A stretch of DNA of 13,875 nt, from the NCBI GenBank assembly GCA_025454075.1, contig JALOPD010000082.1:1-13875 (forward strand), read 5' to 3'. Position numbers and translations under genes: made by a program. The notes under the pieces were generated by a model. It was given only the letters and a program-made list of their open reading frames with translations. It made no database searches and was not told the origin of the DNA. The stretch comes from Desulfobacterales bacterium (GTDB lineage Bacteria; Desulfobacterota; Desulfobacteria; Desulfobacterales; UBA2174_A). Positions 1 to 7,279 of this stretch are shown one piece after another; positions within the stretch are counted from its first letter, which is position 1, and each line of letters begins with the position of its first letter.

Positions 1-1
1 A

Positions 2-706
2 ACGTACATTCATGCTCTGTCCTCGGTGAGGGCAGTCGACAACGCCGTCGGCGTGAAGATCCCCAAGAATGCTCGTCTGGTCCGCAACCTCATGCACGGT
101 GCGCAGTACCAGCATGACCACATCGTCCATTTCTTTCACCTCCACGCGCTGGACTGGGTGGACGTGGTCAGCGCTCTGAAGGCCGATCCGGCCAAGACCG
201 CGGCCCTGTCCGACAATGCGACCAACGCCCCGTGGGGCGGCACGGCCTACTTCAAGAGCGTGCAGTCGCGGCTGAAGACCTTCGTCGACAGCGGCCAACT
301 CGGCCCATTTTCCAACGCCTACTGGGGGCACCCGGCCTACAAGCTGCCGCCGGAAGCCAACCTGATGGCCACGGCGCACTACATCGAGGCCTTGCGGCTG
401 CAGGCCAAGGCCGCTCGCATGCACGCCATCTTCGGCGGCAAGAACCCGCACCCGCAGTTTCTGGTGACGGGCGGCGTCACCTGCGTCGGCGACCTGACGG
501 CCGAACGCATCGCGGAATTCCTTTACATCACCAAGGAAACCCAGGATTTCATCAAGAACCCTCGCCTACGGCGACTTCCCGCAGAGCGAGAAGGAGCCGG
601 AGAGCCTCTTCATGCCGCGCGGGGTCATCATGAACCGCAGCATGTCCGGGGTGAAGCCGGTCGATCCGGCGAAGGTGACCGAGCACGTGGCCCGCTCCTG
701 GTATGA
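2..706 (+). CDS. [NiFe]-hydrogenase large subunit, N-terminal part (5' partial, broken at its 3' end)
   Basis: This is the front part of the catalytic large subunit of a group 1 (uptake) [NiFe]-hydrogenase, which oxidises H2 with a small FeS subunit. The reading frame is open from base 2 and enters mid-protein ([20 protein letters not shown]), so the start and the N-terminal RxCGxC nickel motif lie upstream of the window. A GTG at 26 is not the real start. Family landmarks run in order: [40 protein letters not shown], then [15 protein letters not shown]. Similarity is continuous to FIKN (about 559). After that the frame reads a low-complexity Arg/Glu-rich tail to a stop at 704-706, while the real protein resumes in another frame at 561. 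The family normally has about 25 more residues here (roughly VYIPDLL...KDW...IGG...NF), and these are absent. So the gene is either truly damaged or misassembled. Family identity is certain. The subgroup is uncertain because the small subunit is outside the window. Confidence 0.9.
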   Translation, partial: TYIHALSSVRAVDNAVGVKIPKNARLVRNLMHGAQYQHDHIVHFFHLHALDWVDVVSALKADPAKTAALSDNATNAPWGGTAYFKSVQSRLKTFVDSGQLGPFSNAYWGHPAYKLPPEANLMATAHYIEALRLQAKAARMHAIFGGKNPHPQFLVTGGVTCVGDLTAERIAEFLYITKETQDFIKNPRLRRLPAEREGAGEPLHAARGHHEPQHVRGEAGRSGEGDRARGPLLV

Positions 707-1391
707 TGGCAAGGCCGACAAGCACCCCTTCCAGGGGGAGACAAAGCCGCTGCAGGAAGACCCCAAGTACAACACCAAGGACAACGACGGCCGCTATTCC
801 TGGCTGAAGGCCCCGCGTTACGACGGCCATGCCTGCGAGGTCGGTCCGCTCGCCCGGGTGCTGGTGGCTTACGGCAGCGGCCAAAAGCAAATCTCCCCCG
901 TGGTGGACAAGGTCGTGAACACCCTCGGCGTCAACGCCGACGCCCTGTTCTCGACCCTGGGGCGCACCGCGGCCCGCGGTATCGAAGCCCTGGTCATCGG
1001 TGAAGCGATGCAGGGCTGGGTCATGGAACTCGTCGACAATCTCAAGAGCGGCGACACCAAGACCTGCGAGAGCTACGAAATGCCGGACAAGGCCCAGGGT
1101 GTGGGGCTGAACGACGTGCCGCGCGGCGCGCTCGGACACTGGATCGTGATTGAAGGCAAGAAGATCAAAAACTACCAGTACGTGGTCCCCTCCACCTGGA
1201 ACCTCGGCCCACGGGATGCCAAGGGCAATGTCGGCCCGCTGGAGGAGGCGCTGATCGGAACGCCGGTCGCCGATCCCAAAAAACCGCTCGAGGTGCTGCG
1301 CACGGTGCACTCCTTTGACCCGTGCATCGCCTGTGCGGTCCATGTGATCGACCCGGATTCCAACGAGGTCTACAAGATTAAAGCGCTGTAA
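612..1391 (+). CDS. [NiFe]-hydrogenase large subunit, C-terminal part (broken gene)
   Basis: This is the back half of the same large subunit, in a different frame. Recognisable sequence begins at 561 (LAYGDFPQ), upstream of the first ATG at 612, which has no convincing ribosome-binding site. The ATG is therefore probably just an internal Met of a once continuous protein. Landmarks in order: [60 protein letters not shown]-like [21 protein letters not shown], and the C-terminal [12 protein letters not shown]. The last two cysteines of DPCxxC bind the Ni-Fe centre. The His that follows marks the maturation cleavage point, leaving a 15-residue removable tail ([15 protein letters not shown]). Presence of that tail means the product needs the HyaD-type endopeptidase encoded next. 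The gene ends 17 nt before a strong terminator. The C-terminus is intact, so decay, if real, is recent. Confidence 0.9.
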   Translation: MPRGVIMNRSMSGVKPVDPAKVTEHVARSWYDGKADKHPFQGETKPLQEDPKYNTKDNDGRYSWLKAPRYDGHACEVGPLARVLVAYGSGQKQISPVVDKVVNTLGVNADALFSTLGRTAARGIEALVIGEAMQGWVMELVDNLKSGDTKTCESYEMPDKAQGVGLNDVPRGALGHWIVIEGKKIKNYQYVVPSTWNLGPRDAKGNVGPLEEALIGTPVADPKKPLEVLRTVHSFDPCIACAVHVIDPDSNEVYKIKAL

Positions 1392-1407
1392 AGTTTGCAT
1401 GACGCAG

Positions 1408-1445
1408 CCGGCCTCTCCCCCTGCCGGGGAGGGGCCGGTTTTTTT
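1408..1445 (+). terminator. Rho-independent terminator after the hydrogenase large subunit
   Basis: A 13-bp GC-rich stem (1408-1420 with 1426-1438, one T-G wobble) and a 5-nt loop are followed by seven T residues (1439-1445). It starts 16 nt after the stop codon. It should separate hydrogenase structural-gene transcription from the maturation genes downstream. Confidence 0.93.
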
Positions 1446-1490
1446 GACGACTTCGGAGGACCCATCCGGGCGTTGCGCTGCATCCCGTCG

Positions 1491-1523
1491 GCGCTGCGGC
1501 GCACTGCCGGTGCGCCGCAGCGC
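1491..1523. repeat. Perfect 13-bp palindrome in the gap before the maturation genes
   Basis: GCGCTGCGGCGCA (1491-1503) and its exact reverse complement (1511-1523) flank a 7-nt loop. There is no T-tract, so it is not a simple terminator. It sits in a gap of nearly 300 bp (1392-1687) that holds no convincing gene. The rest of the gap, apart from the terminator at 1408-1445, shows nothing I can support. It could be a REP-like extragenic palindrome. No second copy is present in this window. Confidence 0.6.
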
Positions 1524-1675
1524 CACGAGGCTTGCGCGCCTTGACCTTTTTAAGAGCGTCCAGCGGATGACTTTTGAGTGGCTCCCCTTTGCAGGGCGCT
1601 ATTGACGCCATGCCGCCGTTCGTTTACTACATGTCCTGCCGGTAGCGTTTGCCGCCGGGCACCTTCCGACATCAT

Positions 1676-1690
1676 GGAGGCTTAGTTTTG
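1676..1690 (+). promoter_or_regulatory. Ribosome-binding site fixing a TTG start for the hydrogenase endopeptidase
   Basis: GGAGG at 1676-1680 is followed by a 7-nt spacer and a TTG at 1688-1690 in frame with the protease. The more upstream TTG at 1649 lacks such a site. The conserved-domain ATG at 1739 has none either. This makes 1688 the best start. Confidence 0.65.
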
Positions 1691-2248
1691 ACGCCGCCTG
1701 ACGCGAATCCATACGACCACAACTATGTCCCCGACATCATGGTTCTCGGGATCGGCTCGATCCTCTTCTCGGATGACGGCTTCGGCATCCGGGTGGTCCA
1801 GCGGATCGAAAAAGAATATGAATTTCCGGACCACGTGCTGGTGGTGGACGGCGGGGTCCTGGGCATCAACCTGCTGGGCGTGATTTCCAAACCCAAGCAC
1901 CTCATCGTCGTGGACACCATGCGCAATAAAGGCAAACCCGGCGATCTCTACCGCTTGGAGGGGGACGCCATTCCGGAGCGCATCCGCGCCAAGAACTCCC
2001 TGCACCAGGTGGACTTCCTGGAGGCGCTCACGCTCTGCCAGGCCCTCGACAATGTCCCGCAAACCGTTATCATAGGAGTCGAACCGGAGGACATTCAGAC
2101 GCTCAGCCTGGTGCTGACGCCGACCGTCCAAGCCCAGATCGGGCCGGTCATACGGATGGTCCTATCCGAACTGGAGCGGCTCGGCGTTTCTTACCGCAAA
2201 AAGGAAGGCCCGGATCATGTGCCTCGCGATTCCGTCGAAAATCACTAA
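1688..2248 (+). CDS. hyaD: Hydrogenase maturation endopeptidase, HyaD/HybD family
   Basis: This Ni-dependent peptidase (family M52) removes the short C-terminal tail of the [NiFe]-hydrogenase large subunit once the NiFe centre is in place. The core begins MVLGIGSILFSDDGFGIRVV, the family's N-terminal motif, with the acidic metal ligand in SDDG. It continues with VVDGGVLGINLLGVI (Asp ligand in DGG) and KNSLHQVDFLEAL (His ligand), the three positions that bind Ni in E. coli HybD. A later GVEPEDIQTLSLVLTPTVQ segment matches the family C-terminus. The protein is about 186 residues with a short extra N-terminus; the usual length is about 160. The 3' end overlaps hypC by 32 nt, which implies translational coupling. 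Its natural substrate is the large subunit just upstream, whose C-terminal tail is preserved. The exact symbol (hyaD, hybD, hynC) is a family-level choice. Confidence 0.9.
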   Translation: MTPPDANPYDHNYVPDIMVLGIGSILFSDDGFGIRVVQRIEKEYEFPDHVLVVDGGVLGINLLGVISKPKHLIVVDTMRNKGKPGDLYRLEGDAIPERIRAKNSLHQVDFLEALTLCQALDNVPQTVIIGVEPEDIQTLSLVLTPTVQAQIGPVIRMVLSELERLGVSYRKKEGPDHVPRDSVENH

Positions 2249-2471
2249 GGTCGAAAACAGCATGGCCGTCATCGATGTGGACGGTGTCCGCCGGGAGTGC
2301 AGCCTGCTGCTGGTGGAAGATGCCCAGGTCGGGGACTACGTCATCGTGCATGCGGGTTTTGCGATTTCGAAAATCGACGAAGCTTCGGCCCTCGAGACCC
2401 TGGCGTTGCTCAGGGAGGCCGCCGCCCTGATGGAGGCCCAGGGGGGCGAGGGGAACGACCCGGGTGTGTAG
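2217..2471 (+). CDS. hypC: Hydrogenase assembly chaperone HypC
   Basis: This is a small chaperone of 84 residues, the normal family size. It starts MCLAIPSKI, and Cys2, the essential residue after Met removal, is present. HypC works with HypD to hold the Fe(CN)2CO precursor and deliver it to the apo large subunit. The body DGVRRECSLLLVEDAQVGDY followed by VIVHAGFAISKIDE matches the OB-like HypC/HupF fold. The start at 2217 has an AGGAAGG site (2202-2208) and lies inside the 3' end of the endopeptidase gene. Only 3 nt separate its stop from the hypF start, so endopeptidase, hypC and hypF form one tight operon. Family members HypC and HybG cannot be told apart by sequence alone. HypC is the simpler call beside hypDEF. 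Confidence 0.96.
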   Translation: MCLAIPSKITKVENSMAVIDVDGVRRECSLLLVEDAQVGDYVIVHAGFAISKIDEASALETLALLREAAALMEAQGGEGNDPGV

Positions 2472-2474
2472 GCG

Positions 2475-4760
2475 ATGGAGCATCACCACGAGGCCCGGCG
2501 GCTGCAGGTCAACGGCATCGTTCAGGGGGTCGGCTTCCGGCCGTTTGTCTACCAGCTGGCCCTGCGCCTCGGCCTGAAAGGCGAGGTCGCCAACACCTCC
2601 TCAGGGGTGTCGATCCACATCGAGGGGCCGGCCGACCGGCTGCGCGCGTTTGAAGCAGACCTCGCCGGGAAAGCCCCGCCGCTCGCCCACATCGTCGAGG
2701 TCATCAGCCGCCCGGAAATCATCAAGTCCTTCTCCGACTTCCGCATCACCGCCAGCCGCGGGGGGGCGGCCATGGCCACCCTGATCTCCCCGGATGCGGC
2801 CGTGTGCGCGGATTGCCTGCGCGAGATGTTCGACCCCGCCGACCGGCGCTACCGGTACCCCTTCATCAACTGCACCAACTGCGGGCCCCGCTACACGATC
2901 ATCGACGACATCCCCTACGATCGGCCCAAGACCTCGATGCGGCACTTCACCATGTGCGCCGCATGCCAGGCCGAGTATGACGACCCGCTGGACCGCCGGT
3001 TTCACGCTCAGCCCAACGCCTGCCCGGTCTGCGGGCCGCGGGTCGGTCTGTGGGATGCCCGCCGCCGGGAGATGGGGCCGGGGGACCCCATCGCCGCCGC
3101 CGCCGAGCTGATCCGGCAGGGGCAGATCGTCGCCGTGAAGGGACTCGGGGGCTTTCATCTCGCCGCGGACGCCCTGAACGCGGCGGCGGTGGCCCGTCTG
3201 CGGCAGCGCAAGCTGAGGGAGGAGAAGCCCTTTGCGGTCATGTCGCCCGACCTCGACGCCATACGGGCTTACGCCGTGGTCGAGCCGGATGACGAGACGC
3301 TGCTGCGCTCGATCCAGAGGCCCATCGTATTGCTGCGTAAGAACGAAACCGGCCGGCTGGCGGAGGAAGTGGCGCCCCGCAACCCATGCGTGGGGGCCAT
3401 GCTGCCCTACACGCCGCTGCATCATCTCCTGTTGGCGCATGGGTTTGCGGCACTGGTGATGACCAGCGGCAATTTGAGCGAGGAGCCGATCGCCATCGAC
3501 AACGACGACGCGTTCGACCGCCTGGCCGGGATCGCCGATTATTTCCTCGTCCACGATCGCGACATCTACCTGCGCAGCGACGACTCCGTGGTGCGCCGCG
3601 CCGCGGGCGAAACTCGCTTTCTGCGGCGCTCCCGGGGCTACGTGCCCGTGCCGGTTTTCCTCAAGCACGCCCTGCCGCCGATTCTGGCCTGCGGGGCCGA
3701 GCTCAAGAGCACCGTCTGCATCACCAAGGGCGACCAGGCCTTCATCAGCCAGCACATCGGCGACCTGGAGAACCTCTCCACCTACGAGTTCTTCCAGAAA
3801 ACCGTCGGCCACCTGCAGCGTATCCTGGGCGTGCGGCCGGAGGTCATTGCCTGCGACCTGCACCCGGACTACCTCAGCACGCGTTGGGCGGACGAGCAGG
3901 AGGCGATCCCCAAGATCCGGGTGCAGCACCACCATGCCCACATCGTGAGCGGCATGGCCGAGCACCGGCTGGAGGGTGCCGTGATCGGCGTCGCCTGCGA
4001 CGGCACCGGCTATGGGCCCGACGGCACGGTGTGGGGCGGGGAGGTCCTGGTGGCGGATGCCGAAGGCTTCGAGCGGGCGGCCCACCTGGCCTGTGTTCCC
4101 ATGCCCGGCAGCGCGGCCGCTATCAAGGAGCCCTGGCGCATGGCCGTCAGCTACCTGAACGACGCCTTCGGCGCCGATCTCTGGGGGTTGGACCTGTTGG
4201 TGCTGCGCGCGGCCGGCCCCGACAAGGTGCGGTTGATGCTGGAGATGGCGGCCAAGCGGCTCAACTCCCCGCTCACCTCCAGCCTGGGCCGGCTGTTCGA
4301 CGGGGTGGCCGCCATCGCCGGCCTGCGCAGCCGGGTCACCTACGAGGGCCAGGCCGCGATGGAGCTGGAGATGGCGGCGGCGGAAGAGACGGAGTCCGTT
4401 TACGACTACGCCTGGGAGGAGGGCGCTCCCTGTCGGATCCTGCCGGCGCCGATCATCCGCGGTGTGGCGGCCGATGTCGGCAAGGGCCTTGGGGTGCCTG
4501 CGATCAGCGCGAAGTTCCACAACACTCTGGTTCGCATGTTCAGCGACCTTTGCGAATCGATCCGCAGGCAGTGCGGACTGGGCCGTGTCGTGCTGAGCGG
4601 TGGTGTGTTCCAGAATGCCCGCCTGCTGACCGGGCTGATCCCCGCGCTGGCCGCCCGCGGCTTCGAGGTCTACAGCCACCGCCAGGTGCCGGCCAATGAC
4701 GGCGGCATCGCCCTGGGGCAGGCGCTGATAGCCGCAGAGAGCATCGCGCACAAGGCATAG
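2475..4760 (+). CDS. hypF: Carbamoyltransferase HypF
   Basis: HypF makes carbamoyl-adenylate from carbamoyl phosphate and ATP and transfers the carbamoyl group to the C-terminal Cys of HypE, the source of the cyanide ligands. The 761 residues match the family's full length, and all four domains are visible. An acylphosphatase domain covers about 8-95, with VQGVGFRPF carrying the catalytic Arg and N40 the Asn. Two zinc-finger units contain CxxC pairs at 111/114, 133/136, 161/164 and 183/186. A YrdC/Sua5-like domain covers about 205-390 (KGLGGFHLA; VMTSGNLSEEPI). A Kae1-like domain follows, with the metal-binding HHHAH at 485-489, CDGTGYGPDGTVWGGE and LSGGVFQNARL. No key residue is missing. The ATG has no strong ribosome-binding site of its own, which fits coupling to hypC 3 nt upstream. 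The gene is followed by a 268-bp gap with repeat elements. Confidence 0.97.
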   Translation: MEHHHEARRLQVNGIVQGVGFRPFVYQLALRLGLKGEVANTSSGVSIHIEGPADRLRAFEADLAGKAPPLAHIVEVISRPEIIKSFSDFRITASRGGAAMATLISPDAAVCADCLREMFDPADRRYRYPFINCTNCGPRYTIIDDIPYDRPKTSMRHFTMCAACQAEYDDPLDRRFHAQPNACPVCGPRVGLWDARRREMGPGDPIAAAAELIRQGQIVAVKGLGGFHLAADALNAAAVARLRQRKLREEKPFAVMSPDLDAIRAYAVVEPDDETLLRSIQRPIVLLRKNETGRLAEEVAPRNPCVGAMLPYTPLHHLLLAHGFAALVMTSGNLSEEPIAIDNDDAFDRLAGIADYFLVHDRDIYLRSDDSVVRRAAGETRFLRRSRGYVPVPVFLKHALPPILACGAELKSTVCITKGDQAFISQHIGDLENLSTYEFFQKTVGHLQRILGVRPEVIACDLHPDYLSTRWADEQEAIPKIRVQHHHAHIVSGMAEHRLEGAVIGVACDGTGYGPDGTVWGGEVLVADAEGFERAAHLACVPMPGSAAAIKEPWRMAVSYLNDAFGADLWGLDLLVLRAAGPDKVRLMLEMAAKRLNSPLTSSLGRLFDGVAAIAGLRSRVTYEGQAAMELEMAAAEETESVYDYAWEEGAPCRILPAPIIRGVAADVGKGLGVPAISAKFHNTLVRMFSDLCESIRRQCGLGRVVLSGGVFQNARLLTGLIPALAARGFEVYSHRQVPANDGGIALGQALIAAESIAHKA

Positions 4761-4801
4761 TGCAAACGCATGGGCGATTCACTGTTGCTGCCCTGTGCCC
4801 T

Positions 4802-4892
4802 CAGAGGCGGAGTGGGGGGTGCCCGCTGCGGCGAGCACACTGCTCCGACGGACATCGGCTAAAGTTGCACCGCTTATTAACGGTCTCATAAT
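4802..4892. repeat. Diverged copy of the palindromic MITE-like element found at 11001-11136
   Basis: The core 4802-4849 matches 11046-11091 at about 41 of 46 positions plus a 2-nt insertion. In this copy the palindrome is imperfect. The right flank (4865-4892) still resembles the right arm of the other copy, beginning TTGC and ending ATAAT, but no left arm can be recognised. It lies 41 nt after the hypF stop. Confidence 0.6.
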
Positions 4893-4904
4893 TTTCTTTA
4901 CGTT

Positions 4905-4979
4905 GTCATTCCGGCATGCTTTTAGCCGGAATCCAGTGAATTCAACTTGTTCTGGATGCCGGATCAAGTCCGGCATGAC
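4905..4979. repeat. Intergenic nested inverted repeat (about 75 bp)
   Basis: The outer arms GTCATTCCGG (4905-4914) and CCGGCATGAC (4970-4979) pair at 9 of 10 positions. An inner pair, CCGGAATCCAG (4926-4936) and CTGGATGCCGG (4952-4962), matches at 10 of 11. Alternative local hairpins also exist: ATTCCGG with CCGGAAT, and ATGCCGGA with TCCGGCAT. This resembles the widespread short mobile or REP-like repeats seen between genes in Proteobacteria. It lies in the hypF-hypD gap and ends about 50 nt before hypD. Confidence 0.75.
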
Positions 4980-5028
4980 GGTACTGTTTCGAGACGATTA
5001 ATAATTGGCGGAGTAAGGATCAATTCAC

Positions 5029-6141
5029 ATGGCCATCAAACACAGTGAGGAATACAGGGACGCCGACCTGGCCCGTCCGCTGGCGGAAAAGATCCGGCGC
5101 ACCAGCCGTCGGAGCATCCGCCTGATGGAGGTCTGCGGCACCCACACCGTCTCCATTTTTCGAAGCGGGATCCGCTCCATGCTTCCGACGACGGTGTCGC
5201 TTCTGTCGGGCCCGGGCTGCCCGGTGTGCGTGACCGACCAGGCGGAGATCGACGCCTTCATCGAACTCGCCAGACAGAAAGACGTCATCCTGGCCACCTT
5301 CGGCGACCTCATGCGGGTGCCCGGCAGCACCTCGTCCCTGCAGCGCGAGCGGGCGGAGGGCCGGGACATTCGCATGGTCTACTCGACGGTCGATGCGCTG
5401 ACCATCGCCCGCACGCACCCCGGCCAGCAGGTGGTGTTTCTCGGCGTGGGCTTTGAAACCACTGCACCGACCATAGCGGCCGCCATCCTGACGGCCGCGC
5501 AGAGCAGGCTCGAGAACTTCTCGGTGATATCGGCCCATAAGACGGTGCCGCAGGCCCTCGAGGCCCTCATGGCGCTGGACGGCGTCCACATCGACGGGTT
5601 CATGCTGCCCGGCCATGTATCGGTCATCATCGGCCTGAACGCCTATCGGCCGTTTTTTGATCGATACCGGATTCCGTGCGTGGTCGCCGGCTTCGAGCCG
5701 TCCGACATCCTGCAGGCCATCGCCTCCATGGTGGAGCAGATCGAGTCCGGCGCGCCGCGCCTCGAGAATGCCTACCCGCGGGCCGTGACGTCGCAGGGCA
5801 ATCTCAAGGCGCAAAAAATACTGGCGGAGGTCTTCGAACCGGCCGATGCCTGCTGGCGGGGCATCGGTCTCATCCCGTTGAGCGGGCTCCGGATTCGCCA
5901 GGCCTACGCCGTGTACGATGCCGGGAAGCGTTTTGCCCTGAAACTGCCGGAGGCCAGGCCGCCCAAGGGCTGCGCCTGCGGGGAGATCCTGACCGGGAAG
6001 AAAACGCCGCCGGAGTGCGCCCTTTACAAGAAGGTGTGCACGCCGATGGACCCGGTGGGGCCGTGCATGGTTTCGAGCGAAGGGACGTGTGCGGCGTACT
6101 ACCGGTACTATTATGAGCAACGAGCAACGAGGAACGATTAA
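5029..6141 (+). CDS. hypD: Hydrogenase maturation factor HypD (iron-sulfur protein)
   Basis: HypD is a [4Fe-4S] protein that, with HypC, forms the scaffold on which Fe(CN)2CO is assembled. The 370 residues match the family. Seen in order: MEVCGTHTVSIFRSG (C36), LSGPGCPVCVTD (C64 and C67, redox-active), GVGFETTAPT, MLPGHVSVIIG, then the C-terminal cluster region CACGEILTGKK, PPECALYKKVCTP and GPCMVSSEGTCAAYYRY with its cysteines intact. The start at 5029 has AAGGA at 5015-5019. It sits after a repeat-filled gap, so it may have its own transcription start or depend on readthrough from hypF. The last eight residues (EQRATRND) and the stop codon lie inside the 7-nt tandem array that follows, so the tail is repeat-derived and probably dispensable. 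Confidence 0.97.
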   Translation: MAIKHSEEYRDADLARPLAEKIRRTSRRSIRLMEVCGTHTVSIFRSGIRSMLPTTVSLLSGPGCPVCVTDQAEIDAFIELARQKDVILATFGDLMRVPGSTSSLQRERAEGRDIRMVYSTVDALTIARTHPGQQVVFLGVGFETTAPTIAAAILTAAQSRLENFSVISAHKTVPQALEALMALDGVHIDGFMLPGHVSVIIGLNAYRPFFDRYRIPCVVAGFEPSDILQAIASMVEQIESGAPRLENAYPRAVTSQGNLKAQKILAEVFEPADACWRGIGLIPLSGLRIRQAYAVYDAGKRFALKLPEARPPKGCACGEILTGKKTPPECALYKKVCTPMDPVGPCMVSSEGTCAAYYRYYYEQRATRND

Positions 6142-6198
6142 CGAGAAACGAGGAACAAGTAACGAGCAATGAGCAACGAGTGGCGAGGAGTGAGGAGT
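6115..6198. repeat. Tandem array of 12 heptanucleotide units (consensus GAGCAAC)
   Basis: Twelve consecutive 7-nt units occupy 6115-6198 with unbroken register: GAGCAAC, GAGCAAC, GAGGAAC, GATTAAC, GAGAAAC, GAGGAAC, AAGTAAC, GAGCAAT, GAGCAAC, GAGTGGC, GAGGAGT, GAGGAGT. The first units overlap the hypD 3' end and supply its stop codon. The rest fill most of the 109-bp hypD-hypE gap. The same unit recurs at 7282-7316 and, inverted, at 7376-7404. Confidence 0.92.
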
Positions 6199-6250
6199 GG
6201 GTGCGGGGGACCGGCGGATCAATGGACATGGAGAAAACGGGTGCGCATCG

Positions 6251-7261
6251 ATGAAATCGGATAAGATACTGCTCGACCACGGCAGCGGGGGCAAGATTTC
6301 CCATCGCATGACCAGGGACATGCTGCTGCCGGCTTTCAACAACGCCATCCTGTCCGAGCTCAACGACGGGGCCATATTCGAACTGGCCGGGGTGCGCATG
6401 GCGTTCTCGACCGACTCCTACACCGTCGACCCCATTTTTTTCCCGGGAGGAAACATCGGAGAGTTGGCGGTCTACGGAACGGTGAACGATTTGGCCATGT
6501 GCGGGGCCGCCCCCAAGTACTTGAGCGCCGCCCTGATCATCGAGGAGGGGTTCCCGGTCGAGCAGCTGGAGACGATCATTGCCGCCATGGGCCAGGCGGC
6601 TGAAATCGCCGGCGTGACGGTGGTCACCGGCGACACCAAAGTGGTGCCCAAGGGCATGGCCGACAAGATTTTCATCAACACCTCCGGCATCGGCGTGATC
6701 CCCGACGGGGTGGATGTCGCCAGCCACAAGGCCCGGCCCGGCGACCGGGTCATCCTGAGCGGCACCCTCGCCGACCACGGGGTCAGCGTTTTGGCCCGCC
6801 GGGAAGGGCTGTCGTTTGAGACCTCGGTTCAAAGCGACACCGCCCCCCTGAACCACATGGTGCGGGCCATGTTCGCCGCCGGCCGCGGGGTCCATGTGTT
6901 GAGGGACCCCACCCGCGGGGGGCTCGGGACGGCGCTCAATGAAATTGCCGAGGCCTCCTCGGTCGGCGTCAGAATCCGCGAAGACCGGATCCCGGTGAAG
7001 CCGGCGGTCGCCGGCCTCTGCGAACTGCTGGGCTATGACCCGCTCTACCTGGCCAACGAGGGCAAGCTCATCGCCTTCGTGGCGCCCGACGACGCCGAGG
7101 CGGTGCTGCAGGCGGTGCGCGCCGACCGCTTCGGGCGGGATGCGGTCGTGATCGGCGAAGCGGTCGCCGGCCCCCCCGGCAAGGTGTTCATGGACACCCG
7201 CATCGGCGGCACCCGCATCGTGGACATGCTGGCGGGGGAGCAGCTTCCGAGGATCTGTTGA
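6251..7261 (+). CDS. hypE: Carbamoyl-dehydratase HypE
   Basis: HypE accepts a carbamoyl group from HypF on its C-terminal Cys, then dehydrates it with ATP to a thiocyanate that donates CN to the iron in HypCD. The protein ends LPRIC, the canonical C-terminus with the acceptor Cys last. The N-terminus LLDHGSGGKISHRM is the PurM/AIR-synthase-like glycine-rich start. VTGDTKVV, LSGTLADHGVSVLARREGL and LRDPTRGGLGTALNEIAEAS follow as in the family. The ATG at 6251 is chosen because homology starts a few residues later. A GTG at 6197 in the same frame would add 18 residues derived from the repeat flank. Neither has a strong ribosome-binding site. From 6251 the length is 336 residues, as expected. 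Confidence 0.96.
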   Translation: MKSDKILLDHGSGGKISHRMTRDMLLPAFNNAILSELNDGAIFELAGVRMAFSTDSYTVDPIFFPGGNIGELAVYGTVNDLAMCGAAPKYLSAALIIEEGFPVEQLETIIAAMGQAAEIAGVTVVTGDTKVVPKGMADKIFINTSGIGVIPDGVDVASHKARPGDRVILSGTLADHGVSVLARREGLSFETSVQSDTAPLNHMVRAMFAAGRGVHVLRDPTRGGLGTALNEIAEASSVGVRIREDRIPVKPAVAGLCELLGYDPLYLANEGKLIAFVAPDDAEAVLQAVRADRFGRDAVVIGEAVAGPPGKVFMDTRIGGTRIVDMLAGEQLPRIC

Positions 7262-7279
7262 AGTGATGAGCAGCAACTG

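Noticed and set aside
552..1526. A 324-codon open frame on the - strand opposite the hydrogenase gene
   Set aside because: It is antisense to clear hydrogenase sequence, and its composition is that of a high-GC shadow frame. The + strand product has unmistakable family motifs.
1579..1593. A possible sigma54 site (TGGC...TTTGCA) before the hydrogenase endopeptidase
   Set aside because: The GG to GC distance is 9 nt instead of the required 10, and the flanking consensus is poor.
1399..1605. A 68-codon ORF after the hydrogenase gene
   Set aside because: It spans the terminator hairpin and the 13-bp palindrome, and has no ribosome-binding site or recognisable domain.
2601..4751. A 716-codon open frame on the - strand opposite hypF
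   Set aside because: It is fully antisense to a complete, motif-rich HypF. It is low-complexity His/Gly/Ala-rich, typical of high-GC third-position bias.
4795..5001. A 68-codon + strand ORF between hypF and hypD
   Set aside because: It consists of two repeat elements read through (4802-4892 and 4905-4979) and has no ribosome-binding site or recognisable protein.
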